The notes under the pieces were generated by a model. The model searched no databases. It had not been told where the DNA came from and was given only the letters and a program-made list of their open reading frames with translations. 7,417 nucleotides of DNA from JBAXTE01 sp964653595 (GTDB lineage: Bacteria; Bacteroidota; Bacteroidia; Bacteroidales; WCHB1-69), in the NCBI GenBank assembly GCA_964653595.1, contig CAZZHH010000098.1:1-7417 (forward strand), read 5' to 3'. Shown in pieces: positions 1-6,031 of the stretch. The translations under genes and the position numbers were made by a program. Positions within the stretch are counted from its first letter, which is position 1, and each line of letters begins with the position of its first letter.

Positions 1-21
1 TTTTGTTGTTTTTCTAAGGTG

Positions 22-29
22 CAAAGATA
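22..29 (-). promoter_or_regulatory. Probable promoter -7 element of a gene left of the window
   Basis: The minus strand reads TATCTTTG here, a perfect match to the Bacteroidota -7 consensus TAnnTTTG and identical to the boxes before dprA and tadA. No good TTG is seen 17-23 nt further upstream, so only half of the promoter is supported. It points leftwards out of the window, after the end of pta, and suggests that the next gene starts its own transcript. The rest of positions 1-90 is AT-rich and shows no gene. Confidence 0.45.
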
Positions 30-90
30 TGAAATTAAATGATGACCTCTAAAGATTAATTCTTTGAATCTGGGAATTTTAAAAAAAGTA

Positions 91-1092
91 TTACATACCG
101 GCAGCTTGGCAAGCTGTAATTGCCACCACATTCACGATGTCTTCTACCGAGCAACCCCTAGATAGATCGTTTATTGGAGCAGCCATGCCCTGCATAACAG
201 GACCAATTGCTTCGGCACCAGCTAAACGTTGCACTAATTTATATGCAATATTTCCAGTTTCCAAAGTTGGGAAAACCAGTACATTCGCTTTTCCGGCAAT
301 CTCGCTACCTGGAGCTTTGCTTGCTCCAATAGCGGGTACGATGGCAGCATCCGCTTGAAGTTCTCCGTCTATTTTTAAATCTGGGTCCATGCTTTGAGCA
401 ATACGTGTAGCGCTCACTACTTTATCTACCATTTCGTGCTTTGCGCTACCTTTTGTCGAAAAACTCAACATCGCAACACGAGGATTAATGCCTGCAATTG
501 CACGAGCAGTTTTCGCTGTAGTAACGGCAATTTCTGCTAACTCTTGATCTGTAGGATTCGGATGAGCTGCGCAATCCGCAAAAACCATCACTCCTTCCTC
601 GCCCCATTGTTTATCCTTCATTACCATGATAAAAGCACCAGAAACAACGCTTACCCCAGGTAAGGTTTTTACAATCTGAAAGGCAGGTCTTAGCACATCT
701 CCAGTTGAATTTAAAGCACCTGCTACCTCGCCATCTGCTTCTTTGTTTTTAATCAATAAAACACCAAGATACAAAGGATCTTCCACCAAACTGGATGCAG
801 CTTCCATGGTCATCCCTTTGTTTTTACGAAGATTATAAAGCATTTCGGTATAAAAATCTTTCTTTTCGTGGGCTTTCGGATCAATAATTTGAGCCTTGTC
901 GATATTTTTCAATCCTAAACTAGTAGCTTTTGCCAAAATTTCTTGTCGGTTTCCCAACAAAATAACCCTTGCAATAGATTCTTGAAGGATAATTTCGGTT
1001 GCTTTTAAAGTTCTCTCTTCAGAACCTTCTGGTAAGACAATGCACTTGTTACTTTTTTGTGCTGTTGCCTTGATTTGATGTATTAAATCCAT
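91..1092 (-). CDS. pta: Phosphate acetyltransferase, short class I form
   Basis: The 333-residue cytoplasmic enzyme interconverts acetyl-CoA plus phosphate with acetyl phosphate plus CoA, the partner step to acetate kinase in acetate formation or use. Its length fits the class I form, a single PTA_PTB domain without the N-terminal DRTGG/regulatory regions of the roughly 700-residue form. Visible family motifs are ALNSTGDVLRP (126-136), VFADCAAHPNPT (170-181), DGELQADAA (242-250) and the C-terminal DLSRGCSVEDIV (309-320). By alignment with the Methanosarcina enzyme, S311, R312, C314 and D318 are the expected active-site residues, and R89 and R135 the CoA/phosphate-binding arginines. The ATG at 1092 gives the normal family N-terminus. 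No acetate kinase gene lies on its right; whether ackA follows on the left cannot be seen. It is less AT-rich than the plus-strand operon, as expected of a well-expressed core gene. Confidence 0.95.
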   Translation of the reverse strand: MDLIHQIKATAQKSNKCIVLPEGSEERTLKATEIILQESIARVILLGNRQEILAKATSLGLKNIDKAQIIDPKAHEKKDFYTEMLYNLRKNKGMTMEAASSLVEDPLYLGVLLIKNKEADGEVAGALNSTGDVLRPAFQIVKTLPGVSVVSGAFIMVMKDKQWGEEGVMVFADCAAHPNPTDQELAEIAVTTAKTARAIAGINPRVAMLSFSTKGSAKHEMVDKVVSATRIAQSMDPDLKIDGELQADAAIVPAIGASKAPGSEIAGKANVLVFPTLETGNIAYKLVQRLAGAEAIGPVMQGMAAPINDLSRGCSVEDIVNVVAITACQAAGM

Positions 1093-1121
1093 GATAAAAA
1101 AAATGTTATGTAATTTGAGTA

Positions 1122-1129
1122 CAAACTTA
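1122..1129 (-). promoter_or_regulatory. Probable pta promoter, -7 element
   Basis: The minus strand reads TAAGTTTG, matching TAnnTTTG, about 30 nt upstream of the pta start codon. A clear TTG is missing at the usual distance; the nearest similar tetramer is TTTA around 1152-1155. The preceding terminator (1160-1186) means pta needs its own promoter, which supports the call. Confidence 0.5.
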
Positions 1130-1159
1130 CAATTTTATTTTGATTGCTTCGTAAACGAC

Positions 1160-1186
1160 AAAAAAAAAGCCCAACATTGTTGGACC
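1160..1186 (-). terminator. Rho-independent terminator of the sigma factor gene
   Basis: The minus strand carries a short hairpin (CCAACA at 1171-1176 pairing with TGTTGG at 1178-1183; tight loop) followed by a run of nine T (A at 1160-1168 on the plus strand). It lies 24 nt after the sigma factor stop codon. It separates the sigma factor transcript from pta. Confidence 0.8.
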
Positions 1187-1209
1187 TTTATCATAAAATA
1201 TGAAACCTA

Positions 1210-1716
1210 TTAATTCTCAAAGTCTTTAAGGGTATTCATCAATTTTTTTCTGGTGAAAAAGATTCTACTTTTTACGGTTCCTATTGAAATATTCATATGA
1301 TCGGCAATCTCTTTATACTTAAAACCAGCAATATGCATTTCAAATGGTTTGCGTTGACTTAAATCTAACTTCTTTATTTCCGCTACAATTTGAGATGTAT
1401 TATTTCTAGAGTCGGCAAATAGATCTTGGTTATGAACAGATGAGTTTATAAAATATTGATCATTTGTAGCATCCACTAGGGTGTTGTTTTTTTGATTTCT
1501 TCTGTAATTATTGATAAACGTGTTTTTCATAATGGTATATGTCCACGCTTTTAAATTTGTATCATCTCGAAATTTATCTTGATTAACGATTGCTTTTACC
1601 AATGTGTCTTGAACAAGATCTTTCGCGTCTTCATCATCGTTGGTAAGTGAAATGGCAAAATAATTGAGCTGGTTCTCAAGTTTCATTAACTGTGTGTTGA
1701 ATTCTATTGTGGTCAT
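1210..1716 (-). CDS. ECF-type RNA polymerase sigma factor, Bacteroidota family
   Basis: This 168-residue sigma-70 family protein would direct RNA polymerase to its own promoter set. Region 2 spans roughly residues 12-75, with AKDLVQDTLVKA (31-42) and the promoter-melting/-10 recognition stretch NLKAWTYTIMKNTFINNYRR (54-73). Region 4 spans roughly 112-165 with the helix-turn-helix YKEIADHMNISIGTVKSRI (134-152). The linker between them is short, as in ECF factors. I chose the ATG at 1716, which gives the usual family start MTTIEF; the frame stays open to a TTG at 1785, but the added 23 residues are AT-driven and unlike the family. No anti-sigma gene or membrane partner lies beside it, and the gene sits alone between a strong promoter and a terminator. 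That pattern fits the stand-alone, constitutively present ECF-like factors common in Bacteroidota. Its regulon is unknown. Confidence 0.88.
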   Translation of the reverse strand: MTTIEFNTQLMKLENQLNYFAISLTNDDEDAKDLVQDTLVKAIVNQDKFRDDTNLKAWTYTIMKNTFINNYRRNQKNNTLVDATNDQYFINSSVHNQDLFADSRNNTSQIVAEIKKLDLSQRKPFEMHIAGFKYKEIADHMNISIGTVKSRIFFTRKKLMNTLKDFEN

Positions 1717-1842
1717 AATATCATTGGGTTTTAGTTTAAAATGCAATTTACGATTCAAAATATTTAAAGTCAAGTAAAAATTCAAAATGTTTGTTAATTT
1801 TTAAAAAATATTTTTCATTTCTCTTTCATTTATTTGACAGGA

Positions 1843-1874
1843 CAAAGTTAGGAAATCCAAAGAGCGAAGTCAAA
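1843..1874 (-). promoter_or_regulatory. Promoter of the sigma factor gene
   Basis: On the minus strand TTTG (1871-1874) lies 20 nt before TAACTTTG (1843-1850), a full match to the Bacteroidota TTTG-N19-21-TAnnTTTG promoter. Transcription should start near 1836, leaving a leader of about 120 nt before the ATG at 1716. Confidence 0.8.
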
Positions 1875-1885
1875 TCGATAGTTTT

Positions 1886-1955
1886 TATAGCTATATAGAG
1901 AATCTTTATGTATACCTAAACGACAAAAACACATTCAAAGTAGAGCCTATATAGG
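1886..1955. other. Sigma factor/dprA intergenic region with two 10-bp palindromes
   Basis: The gap between the dprA stop and the sigma factor promoter holds two perfect 10-bp palindromes, TATAGCTATA (1886-1895) and CCTATATAGG (1946-1955). The first lies just upstream of the sigma factor -33 element. They could be protein-binding sites or chance in AT-rich DNA. No terminator hairpin is apparent after dprA, only a run of eight T on the minus strand (1978-1985) directly after its stop codon. Confidence 0.25.
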
Positions 1956-1985
1956 GAGGTTCGTACTTATTTCTTTTAAAAAAAA

Positions 1986-3068
1986 CTAATTTAAAGCATA
2001 CCTTTTTCCTGGCATACAACGTATGATGTTTTTAAACTCTAAACTTAAAAGGACAGAAGCCATTTTTGTTGCCGACATTTCTAGGGTATTTACCAACAAA
2101 TCGATACCGCAATCTCCATGGTCTGAAAGCATTTTTGCCACAACCATTTCTTCTTCCGACAACTCTTGAAATAAAGAAGTTTGCTTGCTTTTTAGAGATT
2201 TTTGTTCCCATCCCATGGCTTTAACTATGTCTGATGCACTTGTAACCAATGCTGCTTTGTTATATTTAATTAAGTTATTACACCCCTCAGACATGGGATC
2301 ATTCGTTCGTCCGGGAATAGTAAACACATCTCTGCTATATGAATTTGCAATATCTGCAGTGATCAGAGCTCCTCCTTTAGAACTAGCTTCTATCACTAAG
2401 GTGGCATCAGCAATACCAGCAATAATTCTGTTTCTTTTTGGAAAATTCTCTCTATTAGGAATTGTGCCTGAAGTAAACTCAGTTAACACACCGCCATTTT
2501 CTATCATTTTTTTAGCCATTTTTCTATTTTCAGATGGATATAGGGTATCGTGACCGTGTGCTGTTACTCCTACGGTAGGTATCCTCAAATCTATTGCAGT
2601 TTGGTGTGCAATAGTGTCTGCTCCATAAGCTAATCCACTAACAATTAACACATTGAAATCACTCATCTCTTCAATAATTTTTTTACACATCCATTTTCCA
2701 TACTCTGTAATTTTTCTTGTCCCCACGATGCTAATTATTCTATTATAATTTAAATTAGCACTTCCTCTGTAATACATTAGGATAGGGCCATCATCACAAA
2801 ATTTCAATCGATATGGGTAATTGGCATCTGTATAAAATATTGGTGTAATTTTATTTTTTTCGATAAATGTCACTTCTAACTCAGCTTCCTTGAGAGCAGA
2901 AACTGTTTTCAACGATTTTATAACCGTTTTGGAAAATCCTGCAGCTAAAATATCTTTACTCTTAGCAGTAAACACAGATTGTGCATCTCCAAAATGAAAA
3001 AGCAATTTTTTAGCGGTTATATCCCCGATTTGGGGCAACTTGGTTAGGGCTATTTGATACAATAACAT
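1986..3068 (-). CDS. dprA: DNA-processing protein DprA (Smf)
   Basis: The 360-residue cytoplasmic protein binds incoming single-stranded DNA during transformation and loads RecA on it; it is also widespread in species not known to be competent. In order: a helix-hairpin-helix/SAM-like N-terminus (about 1-65), the Rossmann-fold DprA domain (about 75-285) and a C-terminal winged helix (about 300-357). Family motifs seen are SIVGTRKITEYG (113-124), SGLAYGADTIAH (144-155), HDTLYPSENR (173-182), NFPKRNRIIAG (208-218), GALITA (233-238), IPGR (251-254) and GCNNLIKYNKA (262-272). Length and the three-part layout are those of a complete DprA. It starts with ATG and lies 120 nt downstream of tadA, with its own probable promoter. 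No other competence gene is seen here. Confidence 0.95.
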   Translation of the reverse strand: MLLYQIALTKLPQIGDITAKKLLFHFGDAQSVFTAKSKDILAAGFSKTVIKSLKTVSALKEAELEVTFIEKNKITPIFYTDANYPYRLKFCDDGPILMYYRGSANLNYNRIISIVGTRKITEYGKWMCKKIIEEMSDFNVLIVSGLAYGADTIAHQTAIDLRIPTVGVTAHGHDTLYPSENRKMAKKMIENGGVLTEFTSGTIPNRENFPKRNRIIAGIADATLVIEASSKGGALITADIANSYSRDVFTIPGRTNDPMSEGCNNLIKYNKAALVTSASDIVKAMGWEQKSLKSKQTSLFQELSEEEMVVAKMLSDHGDCGIDLLVNTLEMSATKMASVLLSLEFKNIIRCMPGKRYALN

Positions 3069-3124
3069 AATGATTAATGGGGTTTAAATCAATACAATTT
3101 ATAATTTGATGGTTTTTATGGGAT

Positions 3125-3159
3125 CAAAGATACATCATTTTTTTAAAAAACGACTCAAA
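3125..3159 (-). promoter_or_regulatory. Probable dprA promoter
   Basis: The minus strand has TATCTTTG (3125-3132), a perfect TAnnTTTG box, with TTTG at 3156-3159, a spacing of 23 nt. This is at the long end of the range given for Flavobacterium promoters (TTG-N17-23-TAnnTTTG). Transcription would start about 50 nt before the dprA ATG. Confidence 0.6.
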
Positions 3160-3188
3160 AATTAAAATTTTTTACATTCAGACGATAC

Positions 3189-3629
3189 TCATTTTCTCTT
3201 TTTCGCAAAAAATTGTTTTAAAATATCGGTACACTCTTTTTCCAAAACGCCAGAAATAAGCTTTGTTTTTGGATGTAATAACTGTACCCCTTGTCTACTA
3301 AATCCCCTTTTAATATCTGGTGCGCCGTATACAATTTTACCTATTTGAGTCCAAAATGCTGCTCCACTACACATCACACAAGGTTCGAGGGTCACATATA
3401 GAGCACAATTAGGCAAATACTTACCCCCCAAATAATTCATTGCAGCAGTAAAAGCCTGCATCTCAGCGTGTGCGGTCACGTCATTAAGCTGTTCTGTTAA
3501 GTTGTGAGCGCGTGCAATGATAACGTCATTACATACAACCACAGCTCCCACTGGCACTTCGTCTTTTGCAAAAGCTTTGTGAGCCTCTTTTAATGCTTCT
3601 TGCATAAAATATTCATTATCGAAAATCAT
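3189..3629 (-). CDS. tadA: tRNA adenosine(34) deaminase TadA
   Basis: The 146-residue cytoplasmic zinc enzyme deaminates A34 to inosine in the tRNA wobble position, normally in tRNA-Arg(ACG), letting it read several codons. It has the whole CDA-fold signature: H54-A-E56 (zinc ligand and proton-shuttle glutamate) and PCVMC (83-87) with zinc ligands C84 and C87. Family residues include PVGAVVV (26-32), AHN (41-43) and GGKYLPNCALYVTLEP (68-83). Full length, with an ATG start. Guanine deaminase and cytosine deaminase share the fold, but the size, the ALYVTLEPCVMCSGA stretch and the IGKIVYGAPD segment favour TadA. It is divergent from the plus-strand operon, with 293 nt between their starts. Confidence 0.93.
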   Translation of the reverse strand: MIFDNEYFMQEALKEAHKAFAKDEVPVGAVVVCNDVIIARAHNLTEQLNDVTAHAEMQAFTAAMNYLGGKYLPNCALYVTLEPCVMCSGAAFWTQIGKIVYGAPDIKRGFSRQGVQLLHPKTKLISGVLEKECTDILKQFFAKKRK

Positions 3630-3655
3630 AGGTTTTATTTTATACTAATGAAGAG

Positions 3656-3690
3656 CAAAGATAGTTAATTGTAGGTTACGGTTCTGCAAA
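3656..3690 (-). promoter_or_regulatory. Probable tadA promoter
   Basis: The minus strand has TATCTTTG (3656-3663) preceded by TTTG (3687-3690) with a 23-nt spacer, the same box and the same spacing as at dprA. It lies about 27 nt upstream of the tadA start codon. Confidence 0.65.
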
Positions 3691-3870
3691 CAATTGATTT
3701 AGTGTTTTTTTCTTTTCGTACTCATTTTTTACATGGGCAATTTCTCCAAAACAAGAGCATTGAAAATAAGGGATTATCATCAATAAATGTGTTATTTAAC
3801 GTTATCGCAAGAAGCAAAGTGTCCAGAATAGAGCTATTTACTGCATTTTAGTAATCCAAAATTGAATTAT
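3691..3870. other. Intergenic stretch between divergent promoters; no gene seen
   Basis: Between the tadA promoter and the operon promoter lie about 180 AT-rich bases. I see no open reading frame with a plausible protein, no tRNA-like fold and no strong hairpin. It may simply separate the two units or hold operator sites for the operon. Confidence 0.4.
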
Positions 3871-3872
3871 AA

Positions 3873-3889
3873 TTGCTAAATTTGCTAAA
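3873..3889 (+). promoter_or_regulatory. Probable promoter of the four-gene operon
   Basis: TAAATTTG (3877-3884) matches the TAnnTTTG -7 box and lies 38 nt before the first ATG of the operon. It is embedded in a 9-nt direct repeat, TTGCTAAA at 3873-3880 and again at 3882-3889. No TTG is found at the ordinary distance (the nearest, at 3862-3864, is only 12 nt away), so the -33 part is poor; this fits a weak or activated promoter. Confidence 0.45.
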
Positions 3890-3922
3890 AATTGTAATAT
3901 GGCAGCGTAAAACGAAAAAAAA

Positions 3923-4672
3923 ATGACAAAAATAAAAATTGAAAGAAAAAAAAATAAGTTCCTGTTTTGGGTTATGCTTTCTTTGGTATTATTCTGTTTT
4001 TCATTTATAAATCAACAACAAGAAAAAAGAATAAGTCTCACACAGACAACAAGATCTCTCAAAAACAATAGAAAAATCACTTATGATACCGACATCTTTT
4101 ATAATTTTGACAGAGGTGTTATGATTACTCATCAAGTTGAACCATTTGAACATTATATTATGACGGATTCAAAGGGTGAAATTAGAATATATTACCCACT
4201 TAAAAATGAGGTTTATATTTCTCGTAACCCTTCTCAAATAACAGAACACAGTCTGTTTTACTATTTCCTATCAAATCGGCTTTTTGATTTTGGATTACGT
4301 GATATGGGGTTTACAATTTTAAAAACCGAACCTAAAAAAGATGTTATGGTTACTTGGTGGACACTTCCGGCAAACTCTTCAAATCCTGTAAAAAAAGTAG
4401 AGTTAGTTCATCAAAACTATTTGCCGATTTATATGGCATACTATTCAAAGAAAAATACTATTCAAAGAAAAGTTTATTATTACGATTATACAAACAATAA
4501 GAAGCTACCTGTCAGTTTCCCTCAGAAAATTGTTGAATTTAATTATTTTGAAAATGGAGATTCATTGGTGTCTCAAATGATTTTTTCCAACATTTTATAT
4601 GGGAATGAGGCTAAAAATACAACTTTTGATTATAAAATACCACTTAATGCTAAAATTATAAAAAATGAGTAA
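3923..4672 (+). CDS. Membrane-anchored or exported protein, possible LolA-like fold
   Basis: This is a 249-residue protein of unknown function, first in the operon. A basic N-terminus (1-13) is followed by one hydrophobic segment (about 13-30), a signal anchor or an uncleaved/cleaved signal; there is no proper lipobox. The remainder is rich in beta-strand-like alternating segments with many aromatics. Several features recall the LolA/LolB/RseB lipoprotein-carrier fold: EPFEHYIMTDSKGEIRIYYP (73-92), a later half ordered like the family, and the ending FDYKIPLNAKII (235-246). This is inference from pattern, not a firm family match. The end overlaps the next gene by 8 nt (ATGAGTAA), so translation is coupled. 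A run of nine A lies at 3946-3954 and a 17-nt perfect tandem repeat at 4438-4471. No recognised catalytic residues. Confidence 0.8.
   Translation: MTKIKIERKKNKFLFWVMLSLVLFCFSFINQQQEKRISLTQTTRSLKNNRKITYDTDIFYNFDRGVMITHQVEPFEHYIMTDSKGEIRIYYPLKNEVYISRNPSQITEHSLFYYFLSNRLFDFGLRDMGFTILKTEPKKDVMVTWWTLPANSSNPVKKVELVHQNYLPIYMAYYSKKNTIQRKVYYYDYTNNKKLPVSFPQKIVEFNYFENGDSLVSQMIFSNILYGNEAKNTTFDYKIPLNAKIIKNE
4438..4471 (+). repeat. Perfect 17-bp tandem duplication within the first operon gene
   Basis: ATACTATTCAAAGAAAA occurs twice head-to-tail (4438-4454 and 4455-4471). The two copies are read in different frames, YYSKK (173-177) and TIQRK (179-183). Because 17 is not a multiple of three, losing one copy would shift the frame and meet a stop after about 186 residues. 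Confidence 0.95.
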
Positions 4673-5126
4673 TAAAAAGCTGTTTATAATACTATTATTT
4701 GGGGTCACTAATTTAAGCCTTTTTGGTCAATCGTTTGAAAATGATATGAAAATAATTAATTTGACAAATTTCAATATTGACAAATTTCAAACACAAAATC
4801 ATGTTTTCCTTTTACCTAGCACCAATGTCGCGATCATTAAATACAATCCGGCATCTTTGTTTTTAGGTTCGTTAATGTATGTTTACCAAAGTTATTTTTC
4901 AAATCAAATTTTTGCTGATTGTTTATTTAAGCCTTCATGCTCAAATATGAGCAAGCAATTTATAAAAGAATATGGCATTATTAAAGGTGTTTTTTTAACG
5001 GCAGACAGACTAACTCGTTGCAATAGAATTGCAGCAACTGATGTACATAAAAGCAGAATTGATGAAGTAGATCATAAAATTCATGAAGACGTAAGCATGT
5101 TTAAATTTAAAACCAGTAAAAAATGA
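4665..5126 (+). CDS. YidD-domain protein with N-terminal signal peptide
   Basis: The 153-residue protein has a signal-like N-terminus (KK, then a hydrophobic run about 6-20, then GQS) and, at about 61-122, a YidD (DUF37, membrane protein insertion efficiency factor) domain. Matches to the family are SLFLGSLMYVYQSYFSN (64-80), CLFKPSCS (86-93), then KEYGIIKGVFLTADRLTRCNR (101-121), with C86, C92 and C119 at the three conserved cysteine positions. Ordinary YidD is about 70-85 residues, cytoplasmic-face and membrane-associated, and helps YidC. This one is twice as long, has N- and C-terminal extensions, lacks the usual GGxDPVP tail and has M95 where Y is usual after the cysteine motif. It is therefore probably a specialised paralogue rather than the housekeeping yidD. 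It overlaps both neighbours (8 nt before, 4 nt ATGA after). Confidence 0.85.
   Translation: MSNKKLFIILLFGVTNLSLFGQSFENDMKIINLTNFNIDKFQTQNHVFLLPSTNVAIIKYNPASLFLGSLMYVYQSYFSNQIFADCLFKPSCSNMSKQFIKEYGIIKGVFLTADRLTRCNRIAATDVHKSRIDEVDHKIHEDVSMFKFKTSKK
4761..4790 (+). repeat. 14-bp direct repeat at 16-nt period in the YidD-domain gene
   Basis: TTGACAAATTTCAA occurs at 4761-4774 and again at 4777-4790, separated by TA. The copies are read in different frames (LTNFN and IDKFQ, residues 33-42). Collapse of one 16-nt unit would shift the frame and meet a TAG before the YidD domain. Confidence 0.95.
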
Positions 5127-6031
5127 CAAAATTAAAAGAACTTTTTACTTTGTTTTTAATAATTTTATTTGTTATATGTTTTAAATTTGAATCAGCTTGT
5201 CAAACCATTAACGCCAATGATTCTCTGGTAAAATCAACGGATACGGAAATAGCTTTTGCCAAACACCTCATTCGGCTTAAAGAATACGAACAAGCAATTT
5301 TTCAACTCAAATCATTATTAATATCTCGAAAAGATTTTTTATTAACGGACTCTGCTAACTATTTGATTGCCAAATCATACTTTAATCTTAAAAATTTTGA
5401 CTCAAGTGTTGTCTTCTTTAATAAAATAGTTGAAAATTCGAATAAACATATTGAGGCTCAATTATATTCATCAATTAGTAATGCCTATATCGGCAACTTT
5501 ACTGAATCGGAAAAAACATTATCCTTAATTGCAGCTAATGATTCAAACTTACAACAATTATTATATTTAAATCGTGCTGGAGTTCTGTTGATGAAGAACG
5601 ATTTTAATAAAGCAAAGGAAAATATTGATAAGTTTTCAAGAAACTGGTATTCTGTGAGTGAACAACAAGATAACTTGACGCAATTGTATTCTACTTTGGT
5701 AAAGCGCAAAAAAAAATCTCCATTCATTGCTGGAGCCTTATCTGCTATTGTTCCCGGATTAGGGAAAATATATACAAAACGAGTAGGGGAAGGTGTTTCA
5801 GCATTCTTAATTACCACAACAATGGGACTTGTTGCTGGTGAAAATTTAAGAAAAGACGGGATCAAAGATCCAAAAACAATAATTTTTGGTTCTTTATTTG
5901 GGTTGTTTTATATAGGTAATATTTGGGGGAGTGTTATAAGTGTAAAACTTACTAGAGATGAATTTAACAAGGAAATCAATGAACAAATTATTTTTAATCT
6001 TCGTGTTCCTTTGCGGGTTATATACGAATAA
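5123..6031 (+). CDS. Exported TPR-like protein with C-terminal PGLG membrane module (first paralogue)
   Basis: The 302-residue protein has unknown function. Residues 1-26 form a signal sequence (hydrophobic 8-20, ending ESACQT; C26 lacks a good lipobox context). About 41-190 is helical and TPR-like: KEYEQAIFQLKSLL (53-66), SANYLIAKSYFNLKNFDSSV (77-96), NAYIGNFTESEKTLSLI (120-136), GVLLMKNDFNKAKENI (153-168). After a basic patch KRKKKSP (194-200) comes a membrane module, ALSAIVPGLGKIYTKRVGEG (205-224), then two hydrophobic segments (about 224-240 and 252-275). The LSAI-x-PGLG-x-x-Y motif recalls DUF5683-like and TM2-like small membrane modules found in Bacteroidota. ATGA overlap with the YidD-domain gene. 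The run of nine A at 5708-5716 encodes the basic linker. The next gene has the same layout and clear local similarity. Confidence 0.8.
   Translation: MTKLKELFTLFLIILFVICFKFESACQTINANDSLVKSTDTEIAFAKHLIRLKEYEQAIFQLKSLLISRKDFLLTDSANYLIAKSYFNLKNFDSSVVFFNKIVENSNKHIEAQLYSSISNAYIGNFTESEKTLSLIAANDSNLQQLLYLNRAGVLLMKNDFNKAKENIDKFSRNWYSVSEQQDNLTQLYSTLVKRKKKSPFIAGALSAIVPGLGKIYTKRVGEGVSAFLITTTMGLVAGENLRKDGIKDPKTIIFGSLFGLFYIGNIWGSVISVKLTRDEFNKEINEQIIFNLRVPLRVIYE
5969..5981 (+). promoter_or_regulatory. Ribosome binding site that fixes the last operon gene's start
   Basis: AAGGAAA (5969-5975) ends 3 nt before the ATG at 5979 and lies inside the preceding gene. An earlier in-frame ATG at 5958 lacks such a site and would put MNLTRKS in front of a complete signal peptide. 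I therefore take 5979 as the start. Confidence 0.55.

Noticed and set aside
102..116. Hairpin CAGCTT/AAGCTG near the end of pta as terminator
   Set aside because: It is inside the coding region and the following T run (minus strand) is more than ten bases away, unlike an intrinsic terminator.
137..358. Open frame of 73 residues on the plus strand
   Set aside because: It lies opposite pta, whose protein is unmistakable, and its translation resembles no protein family.
1717..1785. N-terminal extension of the sigma factor from a TTG at 1785
   Set aside because: The ATG at 1716 gives the family N-terminus; the extension is AT-driven, begins with a rare start codon and lies in the leader.
2185..2553. 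Open frame of 122 residues on the plus strand
   Set aside because: It is the complement of the conserved Rossmann domain of dprA; hydrophobic content comes from the antisense of that region.
3157..3172. AT-only inverted repeat downstream of tadA as terminator
   Set aside because: The stem has no G/C pairs and overlaps the probable dprA -33 element; it is too weak to call.
3923..4012. First operon protein as a lipoprotein (cysteine at residue 25)
   Set aside because: The context LVLFCFS lacks a small residue before the cysteine and C25 is within the hydrophobic core rather than at its end.
5485..5865. Open frame of 126 residues on the minus strand
   Set aside because: It lies wholly opposite the TPR-PGLG gene, which has a signal peptide, coupling and a paralogue next door.
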